This document shows, in pieces, positions 11,162 to 20,231 of a stretch of DNA of 64,000 nucleotides. Source of the stretch: Prorocentrum cordatum (Eukaryota; Sar; Dinophyceae; Prorocentrales; Prorocentraceae); NCBI GenBank assembly GCA_963575745.1, contig CAUYUJ010014561.1, positions 214,891 through 278,890 of the forward strand, given 5' to 3'. Positions within the stretch are counted from its first letter, which is position 1. Every line of letters starts with the position of its first letter. The position numbers and the translations under genes were made by a program. Under the pieces are notes generated by a model that was not told where the DNA came from, did no database searches, and was given only the letters and a program-made list of their open reading frames with translations.

Positions 11162-11185
11162 ACGACGACGACGACGACGACGACG
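11020..11185. repeat. GAC/GACGCC CpG-rich microsatellite
   Basis: GAC triplets pass into about 13 GACGCC hexamers and back to GAC. It is one of the most CpG-dense simple repeats in the window. Confidence 0.95.
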
Positions 11186-11378
11186 GGCGCGCGCCCGCGC
11201 CCTCGCGCGCGCGCGCCTCCGGCGGGCGCAGGCCCGCCGCCAGCAGGCCCGCTGCCGCTCCGGGGGCCGCGGCGCCGCCGGCCGGCCGGCGGCGCGTGCC
11301 CGTTTGATGGCCGGCCCTCGCCACGAGGCAGGCGGGTCTTCTCGGGTCTGGCCAGGACCCCAGGTATCAGCGGCGCCG

Positions 11379-11526
11379 TAACGGGTACTCACTAACGGGT
11401 ACTTTTGAACATTGCCGAAAGTTGCCACTTTAGGGCCTCTTTGTGGCATTGCAGCGTTGCCCACATCGGGGAGGGTTAGGTTCGCGGGGTCACTGGCCAA
11501 AGTACCCGTTAGTGGAGTCCCCGTTA
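11379..11526. mobile_element. T6 terminal-inverted-repeat element
   Basis: CACTAACGGGTACTTT at 11390-11405 is perfectly inverted at 11499-11514. The inverted repeat extends outward with mismatches (TAACGGGTACT / AGTCCCCGTTA) to 11379 and 11526. The interior is unique and non-coding. No clear target duplication was found. Confidence 0.65.
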
Positions 11527-11728
11527 GAGGGGCGCTGAAGGTAAGGGGACCCGGTTAGTGGTAGGGCCCCGGAGCCCCTGAATTGGCTAGAATTACTCAA
11601 CCAGGTCTGCCGTAGCTCGTGTTCTTCGGGTGATGGCAGTTCCGGGTAGTGGAACGGGGCGGTGGGGCGTCCCCCAGTACAGATCACTAAACCAGGTCCC
11701 ACGAAACCCAGTTCTGCCAACGCCCAAT

Positions 11729-11911
11729 CTTCGAGTGAAAAATCGAGTGCAGAATGGATTTTACCCCAGACTCGATTTCCCCGCCGGATCTACGAAGACG
11801 CTGCGCAGGATGTCCGCAGACCTCCGAGCCTTCTGCGCGCTCCTGGTAGATCTCGGCGGGGAACTCGATTTCGGAGTAAAACGCAATTCTGTAGTTGATC
11901 CCCTGCTCGAG
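11729..11911. mobile_element. T2 inverted-repeat element, copy 1
   Basis: Imperfect arms of about 45-50 bp read inward as TCGAG...ATCRASTRCAGAATKG...TTTTACYCC. A second, better-preserved copy is at 46911-47080. Two copies with the same arms in different flanks support a dispersed element. Confidence 0.65.
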
Positions 11912-12289
11912 GTCTTGAGGTCAGCCTCGTTGATCCGCTCCCCACAAGGCCACGCATGGTACCTCAGCCCTGCCGGCCCACCCCCGAGATGGGAATGAGC
12001 CCCGAGAGCCCCCGAGGGAGCAGCGTGCATCCCCACAGCTGGAGAGGAAATCCGCCAGAGGGGCCAAGGCCAGGCCAGTGGGGACGGGGACAGGCTCGAT
12101 GCGGCTCACGAGGGGAAGCGGGTCCCGAGGTTCGTTCTGAAACAGCTTGCTGTTTTACGTGATGCTGCCAGACTTTCCAACGCCCAGCCAGCGGGCTCCG
12201 GCCTTCCCTCGAAGTCGGTGCGCTGCCGGGGCCCTCCCCGGGGCCCAGGGCTGTCAGAGCGCCGCCCAGGACGTGGAGGGGCCCCAGGG
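11912..12289. other. No gene recognised
   Basis: Moderately GC-rich sequence with short open frames in all directions and no domain that I recognise. Confidence 0.4.
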
Positions 12290-12450
12290 GACCCTGAGAT
12301 CCGACGTTGCCAAAAATGGCAACGTCGCAAAAAATCGCGGCCAGACCCCTGGGCCCCGTCTTTCTGCGTCACTTTTCGAGCTGGATCGAGCTCTGAGGGC
12401 CCTGGGGCCCGAAGTTTGGGCGAAACCGCCCGGCTCGAAGACATGGGGTC
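12290..12450 (+). repeat. D1 dispersed repeat, copy 1
   Basis: It matches 46730-46880, sharing CTGAGATCCGACGTTGC, TCTTTCTGCGTC-like and GGCCCGA words. Positions 12301-12326 form a perfect 10-bp hairpin (CGACGTTGCC, 6-nt loop, GGCAACGTCG) that is decayed in the other copy. Confidence 0.7.
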
Positions 12451-12970
12451 GCCAGGATCTCAGGGCCCCGCCGAGGCACCTACCGGACCCGCCTTCGTCA
12501 GGACCCGCCCGCTTCGCGGCGAGCGCTGCTCCCCGCGCCGCGCGTCGGGCGCCGCCTCCCCGACGGAGGGCGGGCGCGCGGCGCCGCGCGGAGGGCGGCC
12601 TGCGCCCGCCCTTGCGGGGGCCACCTGCCGCGAGCGGGCCCCGCGCCCGAGGCCGGGCCCGCGCGAGCTCGCTGCAGGACAGAGGTTTGGCGGCCCACGC
12701 CCGCCCATGGCACCTCACCCCTCGCCCCTGCTCTGCCCCGCGCCGCCCCGACTCCTCCGCAACCCCCGCTCGGAGGAGGAAGGAGAAGGGGAGGGGTGGG
12801 TCTGGGCGGTGCCAGATGCCCAAAGAGCACCAGGAGTGGCGCTTTCCCTCACGTGCAGACTGCGCTCAGCACGCTATCTGACCAGAGGCACGGGCCAGGG
12901 TTGCAAGGTCAGCGCCTGCTTTGTTATGGCCATCCTCGAGACCGTCAACAGCGGCTCCTCCCGCAGCGTG
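12451..12970. other. GC-rich segment, no gene recognised
   Basis: High GC with overlapping Arg/Pro/Ala-rich frames on both strands. None starts or ends convincingly or shows a known motif. Confidence 0.4.
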
Positions 12971-13103
12971 AGCAAAAATTTTCGGAGCTCCGCGCGGAGG
13001 CCTTGGATCGGCACTGGGTCCCCCCCCCCCTGTGGGACCCAGCCCCAGGGACCCAGCGCCGATCCAAGAAACCTGCGCGGCCCTCCCAAAGTTTACGTTC
13101 ATT
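12971..13103. mobile_element. T3 inverted-repeat element, copy 1
   Basis: The arms read inward as AAAnTTTCGGAG, CCGCGCGG, then CTTGGATCGGCRCTGGGTCC. Related copies are at 17725-17890 and 53497-53650. The two arms together fill nearly the whole unit, a foldback-type design. Confidence 0.65.
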
Positions 13104-13227
13104 CCGTGTTCTCTCTTCCTGTTTTTTCCCTCGTCTTCCCGACGCCTCGCTTCATCCCTCGTCTCTTCGAGACTGATTGTTTAGGGTCCCGCGAGTTACA
13201 CCTGGTTATCGGGCCCACCGCCCCCCC

Positions 13228-13356
13228 CCACACACACACAGACACACAGACACACAGACACACAGACACACAGACACACAGACACACACACAGACACACA
13301 GACACACAGACACACAGACACACAGACAGACAGACACACACACACACACACACACC
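13228..13356. repeat. CACACAGA microsatellite
   Basis: Tandem CACAGA/CACACAGA words ending in a pure CA run. It gives His/Thr/Gln and Val/Cys/Leu pseudo-proteins. Confidence 0.95.
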
Positions 13357-13539
13357 GCGGATACTTTGACCTTGTCGGTTGCGCAGGTCCGAAGGGGGGA
13401 CGCAATATTGGTTCGCGCGCGGGAATACGCGGGGCTGCAGAAAGTGAAAAGTTAGGTTAGCGGCCAGCACCCCACCCCACCCGCCACATAGGCAGTGAGT
13501 GAGGCAGAGGAAGATGCAGAAGAAGGAGTAGGAGGAGCA

Positions 13540-14075
13540 GGAGCAGGAAGGGGAGGAGGAGGAGGAGGAGGAGGAGGAGGAGGAGGAGGAGGAGGAGGAG
13601 GAGGAGGAGAAGGAGGAAGAGGAGGAGGAGGACGAAGAAAGAGAGAAGAAGAAGAGGGGAGGAGGGGGAGGAGGAGGAGGGGTGGGAGGAGGAGGATAGG
13701 AGGAGGAGAAGGAGGCTGGAGGAGGACGACGACGACGATGAGGAGGGGGAGGTGGACAGGGAGGCGAGGGAAGGAGAGCGGGACAAGCAGGAGGGCGAGG
13801 AGGAGGACGACGAAGACGGAAAGAGGAACGAGGAGGACTAGGGCCCGGGACAGGACGAGGGAGGTAGGTAGGGGGAATGGAAGGGGGAATGGGAGGAGGA
13901 GGAGGAGGAGGAGGAGGAGGAGGAGGAGGAGGAGGAGGAGGAGGAGGAGGGGGTGGGGAGGAGGAGGAGGAGGAGGAGGAGGGGAGGAGAAGAGGAAGGG
14001 GAGGAAGAGGAGGAGGAGGAGGAGGAGGAGGAGGAGGAGAGGAGGAGGAGAGGAGGAGGAGGAGGCGACGACAAG
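13540..14075. repeat. GGA-rich compound microsatellite
   Basis: GGA arrays interrupted by GAAGAAAG, GACGACGACG and GGTAGGTAGG words. Long frames through it are artefacts. Confidence 0.95.
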
Positions 14076-14271
14076 CGACGACGCGACGAGGACGCCGAGG
14101 AGCCGGGCCCCCGCGCGCGCGGAGGAGCGGACCGAGCTGCTCGCCCGGCTCGGGGGGTGGCACGCCGCCCCGTGGCCCGGGGAGGAGGAGAGCGGGCCGA
14201 GCGCGCGCGCCGCCCGCCGAGGGCCGGGGTCGGGGGGAGGGGGGCGCTCAGACTCTGGGGGGCACCTCGAG

Positions 14272-14473
14272 CTGGGTCGGGCACGTCCCTCTTCAGGAGG
14301 GAGATTCGCAACTGGTTGGGGGCGATGTTTCTTCAGGAGGGATATTCGCAACTGGTTGGGGGAAATGGTCTGGGGGCGATGTTTCGTATGTTTTGGACCA
14401 TGTTTGAACACTTTATGGATATTTTCTAGTTTTTGTCCAAGATCCGCTTGTAGGGGGGACAGGCCCGACCTAA
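14272..14473 (-). mobile_element. T1 TIR element, copy D
   Basis: On the minus strand it starts TTAGGTCGGGCCTGTCCCCC and ends CGTGCCCGACCCAG. It is flanked by ACCTCGAG (14264-14271) and ACCTTGAG (14474-14481), an 8-bp duplication with 7 of 8 matching. It contains a tandem duplication of about 46 bp around GGATATTCGCAACTGGTTGG that other copies lack. No coding capacity; probably mobilised in trans. Confidence 0.85.
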
Positions 14474-14574
14474 ACCTTGAGCCCGGGGCACTCCTGGCAG
14501 CACCCGGGCCGTCGCCCCAGAGGACGCGCGCCGGCGCACGTGCGCTCCGCGGACGTCGCCCGCCGTCCCGTCTC

Positions 14575-14752
14575 GGAGGAGGAACAGGGCGAGGAAGAGG
14601 AAGAGGAGGAGGAACAGGAACAGGATCCTGAGGAGGAGGAGGAGGCGGAGGAGGAGGAACCTGAGGAGGAGGAGGAGGAGAGGAGGAGGAGGAGGAACAG
14701 GAACCTGAGGAGGAGGAGGAGGAGGAGGAGGAGGAGGAGGAGGAGTGCAATC
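14575..14752. repeat. GGA microsatellite with GAACAGG islands
   Basis: GGA triplets interrupted by GGAACAGGAACCTGAGG-type words repeated three times. Confidence 0.9.
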
Positions 14753-14924
14753 CCCGGGGCGCGGCAGCGGGGCGCCTTCCCCGCTGCCGCCGAGGTGGGA
14801 CTGGGACGGCACCCGGCAGGCCTGACGCGCCGCGCGGAGCCGCGGTCTCCCGCCGCCGCGAGTGGCCCCGCCTTCGCGCGCCCGTCTCAGGGTCTTCGCA
14901 CTCCCCCTTCTCGTCCCGCCGTCC

Positions 14925-15255
14925 TCATCCTCCTCCTCCTCCTCCTCCTCCTCCTCCTCACTCCCTCCTCCTACTCCTACTCCTTGCTCCCCCTCCTCCT
15001 CCTCCTTCCCTCCTCCTCCTCCTATGCCTCCCCCTCCTCCTTTGCTCATCCTCCTCCTCCTTCCTCATCTCCTCCCAGGTGCTATCCCCCCTCCCCCTCC
15101 TCCTCCTCATGCCCTCCCCTCTTTTTTGTGTTTCTTCTCCTCCTCCTCCTCCTCCTCCTCCTCCTCCTCCTCCTCCTCCTCTTCCTACTCCTAGTCCTAC
15201 TCCTCATCCTCATCCTCATCATCGTCATCCTCCTCCTTCTCCTCCTCCTCCTCCG
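14925..15255. repeat. TCC compound microsatellite
   Basis: TCC runs with CCTACTCC and CTCATCCTCATC interruptions, directly upstream of the first LINE remnant. Confidence 0.95.
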
Positions 15256-15299
15256 GCCAGGGGCCGATCGTGGCCTCCGCGCTGATGCGGTCCTTGTCC

Positions 15300-15640
15300 G
15301 AGAACGCCTGCCTCCGAGCGTCGCTGGAAGCTAAGGAACTTGTCTTTTTGCGTCCTCACCCCGCCTTGGCGTCTGCGGTGGTCGAGGCTACGCCTTCGCT
15401 GCCGCATTTGTCACCGGAGACGCCCCCCCCCCTGGCTGTAGCACGCAGTCTTGGCGTGGATTTCGATTTCGCCGCGGTGCCTCGGCGCGGGCTGCTTCCG
15501 CAGAGCCCCCGGCTCACGCGTCTGGAAGACGTGGCCCCCCAGAGGGCCAGGACTGCCGTGTGGCCTCGGGGGGCGTCGAGGGCCCTGCCGGTCGACCGGC
15601 TCGGCCGGGCCGCCATGCTTGCTGCTTCGTGTGGTGTTCC
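15300..15640 (+). pseudogene. LINE-2 polymerase thumb-like fragment
   Basis: The frame contains AVARSLGVDFDFAAVPRRG (about 15430-15490) followed by basic residues, resembling the (A)xxLGVDF segment that follows the catalytic core in dinoflagellate retroelement polymerases. Downstream residues change frame near 15700. Catalytic aspartates are not visible. It is dead as a protein. Confidence 0.5.
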
Positions 15641-15866
15641 TGTTCGCGGCATGGGCACATCCAGGATATGTTGGCACTCGCTGTTTCTATCGCGTCGTTG
15701 CCTTCTCATCCCGGTCCCATCGCTGCGCCGCTGTGGACGTTGCACTCTACGAGATGGCGAATCCCAGTGTCCCTTACCATGCTGACGTGGGTATGGTGTG
15801 GCCGGCTTCTCGCTGGACTGGGCTGATCCCCGTCAGTTTTTGGACGAGGTCCTGACTTGGGTTACA

Positions 15867-16051
15867 TCTACAGTGGAGGCCCATGCCAAGAAGCACCCTG
15901 CTTGCCTCCAGGGTGCCCCGGGTTTCTTGGGTTTCAATGGTTTTGCGATGGAAAGCGTGACATTCCCACACCAAGAATCCATGGACGTCCAGGAGTCTCA
16001 GGGTTGGGTTTCTTGTGGAAGGTTTCTTGTGGACTGGCCTCCACTGCAATG
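15867..16051. mobile_element. T8 short TIR element inside LINE-2
   Basis: CAGTGGAGGCC (15871-15881) is perfectly inverted at 16037-16047. The interior repeats GGGTTTCTTG words in both halves. Weakly supported as an insertion: no target duplication was found. Confidence 0.4.
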
Positions 16052-16504
16052 CCTCCCGGGATACTCATTGGGACGACCTTCGAGGCCCTGCATCTGCCCC
16101 TTGTCGCCGCGCTGCTGCGCCTCGGCTGGCGCTGCTCTTCGACGTCCGCGTTGGTAACCCCATAGGGGTCATGACGGTGACGTGGAGCGCACCTCCCCTC
16201 GGGGCGCTTCTGTTGTTAGATTGTGGGATGCAGATGTATGGGCTAGGTGTCGGACTGCACAAATGTGAAATCAATAAAGCAGTAAACAAACATCGAAAAC
16301 ATCAAAACAACAATCAAAGGGAAACGGCGAAAACGAACATAAAAATAACATGTTGAAACAACATATGGTTTTCATCCCCATCATCCTCTTCTTGCTCACT
16401 TGGACGGCCCCCCGTACCTGCCGCCGCTGAGGGAGCTTGTTGAGCGTTTTGGCCCGCAGCAGAGTGCCTGCTTGTGCGCAGTGCTGACTGACGCGCCCCA
16501 CCTG

Positions 16505-16755
16505 TCTTCGGAATGCCCATTGTGTGGGTATTGTCTTCTGACGAGATATCGGCTCTACACCATGTCATCTGGAGCCGTCCAGTGTTGTGGGGGGATCGGC
16601 GCACATACGGCGTGCCGCCGCACGTGGAACGATTTCGAGAGATGTTCCCGCTGGATCCATGGTGGCACTCAGCCTTGGAGCCTGACCTTGAGCGTCTTCT
16701 CTCTCACCCCGTTCTGTCAGCGGAGGAACAACCACCCAGACAGGACAATTGGCGT
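16505..16755 (+). pseudogene. LINE-2 Cys/His-rich fragment
   Basis: One frame reads ECPLCGYC and the next frame ALHHVIWSRPVLWG, then RFREMFPLDPWWHSALEPD. Together they resemble the CxxC...H...W/C knuckle between polymerase and RNase H in these LINEs, broken by a one-base frameshift near 16545. Confidence 0.5.
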
Positions 16756-16885
16756 TGACTAAACGGCCTTGAGCGTTTACTAAACAGCCCTACCCAGTTC
16801 GATTGCTTCCCTGGGCGCGTTTACTAAAAGCCTCGCGTGTCGGGGTGGTTATTATCGGGGTGGATGTTCTGCCCTCTATTCTGTG
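16747..16885 (+). repeat. Internal LINE-2 duplication, copy 1
   Basis: It matches 17301-17445 at a spacing of 554 bp, sharing AATTGGCRTT, GCGTTTACYA and GGGGTGGAnTT words. This is a local duplication within the dead element. Confidence 0.75.
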
Positions 16886-17003
16886 CTTCGCTGTCCCGAC
16901 CAGCCCTTGTTACAACCGCCCGCTGTTGGTGATGGCCATGGCCTCTATGGGCCGTCCCCGCGTGCCCTTCGATGTGGTTTCTTGGCCGTATCCGTGAGCT
17001 TTC

Positions 17004-17562
17004 GTGGATATGCCCGAGTGTCCGCTTGTGAAGCCTACTCTGGATTACATTAGAGTGCTCTTTGGGCAGGGCCTCTCGCATTATTGTTGTTTTCTACTTC
17101 ATGCTGCACCTGATCAGCATTTGCGCTACGAGTGCGATGGTGATTGTGAACGGGTGATCGATACGTGGTCGACCCCTGAGGCCCGCTCTACTTCTGGGCG
17201 GGCGGGCTCCCACGCCGATATTTGGGAGGCGCATATGGTTTAAAGCCCGTGATATCGGCTGCATGGTAATTTAAGGGAGGAAAAAACACCCGGACCCGAT
17301 AATTGGCATTTGCTACACGGCCCCGGGCGTTTACCAGACAACCTTGCCTTGCACGACTCCTCCTGTGGACGTGTTCACCAGGCGGCCTCTCGTGTCGGCG
17401 CGATCATATTTTGGGGTGGAATTGTTGTCTGCCCTACTTGACGCGCGCAGGGTGACAGCCCACCTGACTGTCACGTCGCCCGCCCAGGCGGCACGGATGG
17501 CCACAGGGCATACGCAGGCTAACGCGTACGTTCGCCGTGGGGCGCGGCTGCATCCTGCATAA
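17004..17562 (+). pseudogene. LINE-2 RNase H-like fragment
   Basis: The first part ends DGDCERVIDTW...SHADIWEAH (17136-17236), resembling the (S)DCxxVVxxW...AxLW segment of LINE-encoded RNase H. The second part (17434-17562) reads TAHLTVTSPAQAARM...GHTQANAYVRRGARLHPA, resembling the KAHL...GNxxADxxAKxGAxLH end of the domain. The catalytic Asp of the last motif is replaced by Tyr. The two parts are separated by the second copy of the internal duplication, and stops intervene. Confidence 0.55.
17301..17445 (+). repeat. Internal LINE-2 duplication, copy 2
   Basis: The partner of 16747-16885. It interrupts the RNase H-like fragment. Confidence 0.75.
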
Positions 17563-17724
17563 CTCGGGATGCTGCTGGAGCGTCTGCCCCGCTCCCGAAA
17601 GATCAGAGGCCGAGAGCGAGGGCATGCCTGTGACTCACAGGGCCGCCTGAGCCATCGGGAGGCTCAAGGCCATCCCCCGCCCGGCCCCTCCTCCCCCCCC
17701 TCCCTCCCCTCGAAGAAGAAAAAC
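17563..17724. other. LINE-2 linker, no gene recognised
   Basis: A short stretch that ends in a C-rich tract before the T3 insertion. Confidence 0.4.
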
Positions 17725-17890
17725 GCCCAAAGACATAAGTTTTTTGCGCTCCGTGCGGATTTCTTGGATCCGCTCTGCCCCCCCCTCCCGCGGCGCATCT
17801 GGCGCCGCCCCTGACGCGCTCCGCGCGCCAGGGAGGGGGGTCCAGCCCAAGAAATCCGCGCGGACCGTCGAAAGTTTATGCTTGTGCCAG
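17725..17890. mobile_element. T3 inverted-repeat element, copy 2
   Basis: The arms read inward as ACATAAGTTTTTTGCGCTCC / CATAAACTTTCGACGGTCCG, then GYGCGGATTTCTTGG. They flank a GC-rich centre with nested GGCGCC and GCGCGC palindromes. It lies between the RNase H and C-terminal remnants of LINE-2, so it probably inserted after the LINE. Confidence 0.7.
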
Positions 17891-18059
17891 TTTCTCGTTG
17901 TCTATCCTCCCCCTCCTCCCTTCTCGCACTCCCTGGTTTGTCCTCGAGGTGTGCCGCATGAGGTAGTCTGGGACCAAGACGTCCGATGCGTGGCGTGCTG
18001 GTCGTCCAGTCGCCACAACTTTGTCGCGAGAGCCCCCTGCAACGCCCCTCATGGCACGG

Positions 18060-18215
18060 GGCATGCGGTTCTCAAGACGGGCATGTACGTATTCTGCAAG
18101 CTATGTTGTTCGCATTCGTCCAAAAATGTAGCACGCCTTGTGGTCCGCTGCAAACGGAAGACGGCAGGCCGTGATCATACCGGGCGCCTGCTCGGCGGAC
18201 TTGACCCCAAGCGAC
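18060..18215 (+). pseudogene. LINE-2 C-terminal zinc-finger-like fragment
   Basis: The frame reads TGMYVFCKLCCSHSSKNVA followed by LVVRCKRKTAG and GGLDPKRH. A CxxC pair, a later Cys and the closing G-x-P-x-x-H resemble the C-terminal Cys-rich module found after RNase H in dinoflagellate LINEs. It is part of a 248-codon open frame, but the rest is not recognised. Confidence 0.5.
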
Positions 18216-18619
18216 ATGTTTCCGTGGGCCCGGTAGTTCTCGCCACCCTCAGGATGTCCAGTGAATTCGAGGATCCCACGGCAGTGGACCCCAGTCTAGC
18301 CTTGGTCCCACACCTTCAGTTCGCGCGGCTCGTGGACGTCCCCGTGGAGACGGATGACGACTGTTATGGTGCTTATGTTGAATGTGTGGTGTTGATGTTG
18401 TCGCCATGTCTATGTTGGCTCTGGGGGGGCCACAGTTTGTTGCTGCATGTTTGGCCGTGTCCGACCAGAATGGCGATTTTGCCGATGTGATTCACTCTCG
18501 GGCGCGTTCGCCCGCATGCTCGCCCTTCTTGCATGTCTGTTGCACGCGCGGCTTGTTACATCCTTTCTTTTCTCGGAGTTGCCTCTTTGGAGGCAGGCCA
18601 ATCCATGCTCCATGATCAT

Positions 18620-18695
18620 CCTCTTCAGTTTCCCCCTCCTCTTCCTCCTCCGCATCCTTCTCTCCCTCTTCCTCCTCCTTCTCCTCTTCCTCCTC

Positions 18696-18726
<31 letters not shown>

Positions 18727-18785
18727 TCCTCCCCCTCCCCCTCATCCCTCTCCCCCTCCTCCTCGTCCTCCTCCTCCTCCTGAGA
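18620..18785. repeat. TCC microsatellite
   Basis: It abuts the outer end of the inverted LINE-1 endonuclease segment. It could be target DNA or a microsatellite seeded at the insertion. Confidence 0.9.
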
Positions 18786-18794
18786 CTGAATCTT

Positions 18795-19490
18795 CATCTG
18801 GACGGTGGCGTGGTCGCTGAGGCCCCAGTCCGCCAAGGAGGCCGCCTCTTGCAAGATCTCGAAGGTGACGGACGTGTCCAAGAGGAAGTGAGACTTCAGC
18901 GAGACGAAGGTTCGTTCGATGAAGGAGCACGTCTGGTGGCGGTTGGAGTAGTGCGTGGGGAGCTCGCACACCACTTCCACCAGGTCCCGCTGGAAGAGAT
19001 TTCGCCAGAAGCCCTTGGCCTGGTTGCCCCTATGCCAGACCGATCGGCCGTTGCCACCCACTCGTCGGTGATCCGTAAGGGGTGGCGCCAGCATGTTCCG
19101 GCAAAGCGTTTCCAGAACGTATTGAGAACAAGCGGCTGAGTCAGAAGACGTCGAGGAAGCTGAATATGACGTGGTAGATGTCGATTGCCTTTGAGCGTCG
19201 CGCAACCGATGAGGAAGCCGCCGATGGCGAAGATAAGTGTACCGGTAGAGAGTCTGCTATATTGAGCTCACTAACGTCGATGAAGATGCGGTGGCATTCA
19301 TCAGCTTGGGCCCAAGCAGCTCCGTCAAGCCAGTGACGGCGAATAAGAGGAAGCTTGAGGGCAGGTAGTTCGTGATGTGAATGTTCATGATCCTCCCGTG
19401 CTCGTTGTTAGCGTGGCTGCGGATCGTGAGGACCGCGACGCGCCCCGAGACCAGGGGCTCGAGCTTGAAAGAGGGGAGGGCGTTCCTGAT
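18795..19490 (-). pseudogene. Inverted LINE-1 endonuclease domain
   Basis: On the minus strand it reads EPLVSGRVAVLTIRSHAN and RIMNIHITNYLPSS (about 19470-19370), then CSFIERTFVSLKSHFLL and LADWGLSDHATVQMKI (about 18930-18800). IERTFVSL corresponds to the R-IDR-(V/I)F-(V/T)S region and SDH to the catalytic Asp-His of APE-type LINE endonucleases. The N-terminal catalytic residues are absent, and a stop near 19257 breaks the frame. The acidic tail after SDH comes from the adjacent TCC tract. Confidence 0.7.
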
Positions 19491-19504
19491 GATGCTCCTC
19501 ATGA

Positions 19505-20231
19505 TCGGGCCATCCCGCAGAACGTGTTCACCTCCCCGCGCTTGTCCAAGCATGTCACCAACCTGCTCAACCACTCCGATTTCTCGGGCATCGCAGTGGA
19601 GAACCGTTGGGCGGAGGTCAAGCTGCGGATGATCGAGGCCGCGCGTATCACACGCAACGAGTTTCAGGTCTTGCCCATTGGAGATGGCTCTGAAGAGGCT
19701 CTGGATGGACGCCGCAGATCGGCTCGCGCAAGTGCGAGAGCCATCTGGGTGCAGGACTTCCACCTCGCGTCCAAGCTGATCACCTCCACCGACATGAGCC
19801 GCCAGCACCTGACCATCGACAGCGACGAACACATCTCGCTTTCCAACCCCAGCGCGTTCGAGAAGAAACACAGGGATCTCCACTCCGCCTGGCATGAGCG
19901 CCAGCAGCCGGCTGCGTCGGCTCGCCACCGTGAGAACGCGCGCTTGCAGGCTGGCACGGAGGGCCCCGCCACGCTGCAGCTGAGGAAGATGCAGCGTGCC
20001 GCCCAACGACGCGATCTTCTATGGATCCCATATCGGCGCAGACTGGTGTTTGCTGGTATTCGAGCGGATGGCGAAGGACACCGGTCTGATGTGGAACGAC
20101 ACCCCACCATGATCATCGACGGCTTGCGTCAGTCCTGGCAGCGCATCTTCACGGGCCGCGCCTTCGACGCCGCTGCGGTTGATGACTACCTGGACATTCA
20201 TCTTCCTGCATTCGAACGACCTGTCCTTTAA
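19505..20231 (+). pseudogene. LINE-1 linker region
   Basis: The plus-strand frame runs from AIPQNVFTSPRLSKHVTNLL, through NRWAEVKLRMIEAARITRNE, to RRLVFAGIRADGEGH and IIDGLRQSWQRIF. This resembles the region between endonuclease and reverse transcriptase in related LINEs, including the xxGIxxEGxWH...W segment. It is open for most of its length. Coding stops at 20231, and the RT resumes in another frame. Confidence 0.65.

Larger units (their letters stand above)
15270..18280 (+). mobile_element. Decayed LINE with RNase H (LINE-2)
   Basis: Remnants on the plus strand follow the order expected for the 3' part of a dinoflagellate-type LINE: polymerase thumb region, Cys-rich segment, RNase H, and a C-terminal zinc-finger-like module. 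Frames shift repeatedly, there is a 140-bp direct duplication, and two TIR elements (15867-16051, 17725-17890) sit inside. No endonuclease or catalytic reverse-transcriptase core was recognised upstream, so it is 5'-truncated or too diverged. The assignment rests on motif order and on resemblance, not on a search. Confidence 0.6.

Noticed and set aside
13228-13356. Possible telomere-like or coding repeat
   Set aside because: CACAGA/CA dinucleotide-type repeat; no telomeric TTTAGGG motif and no real frame.
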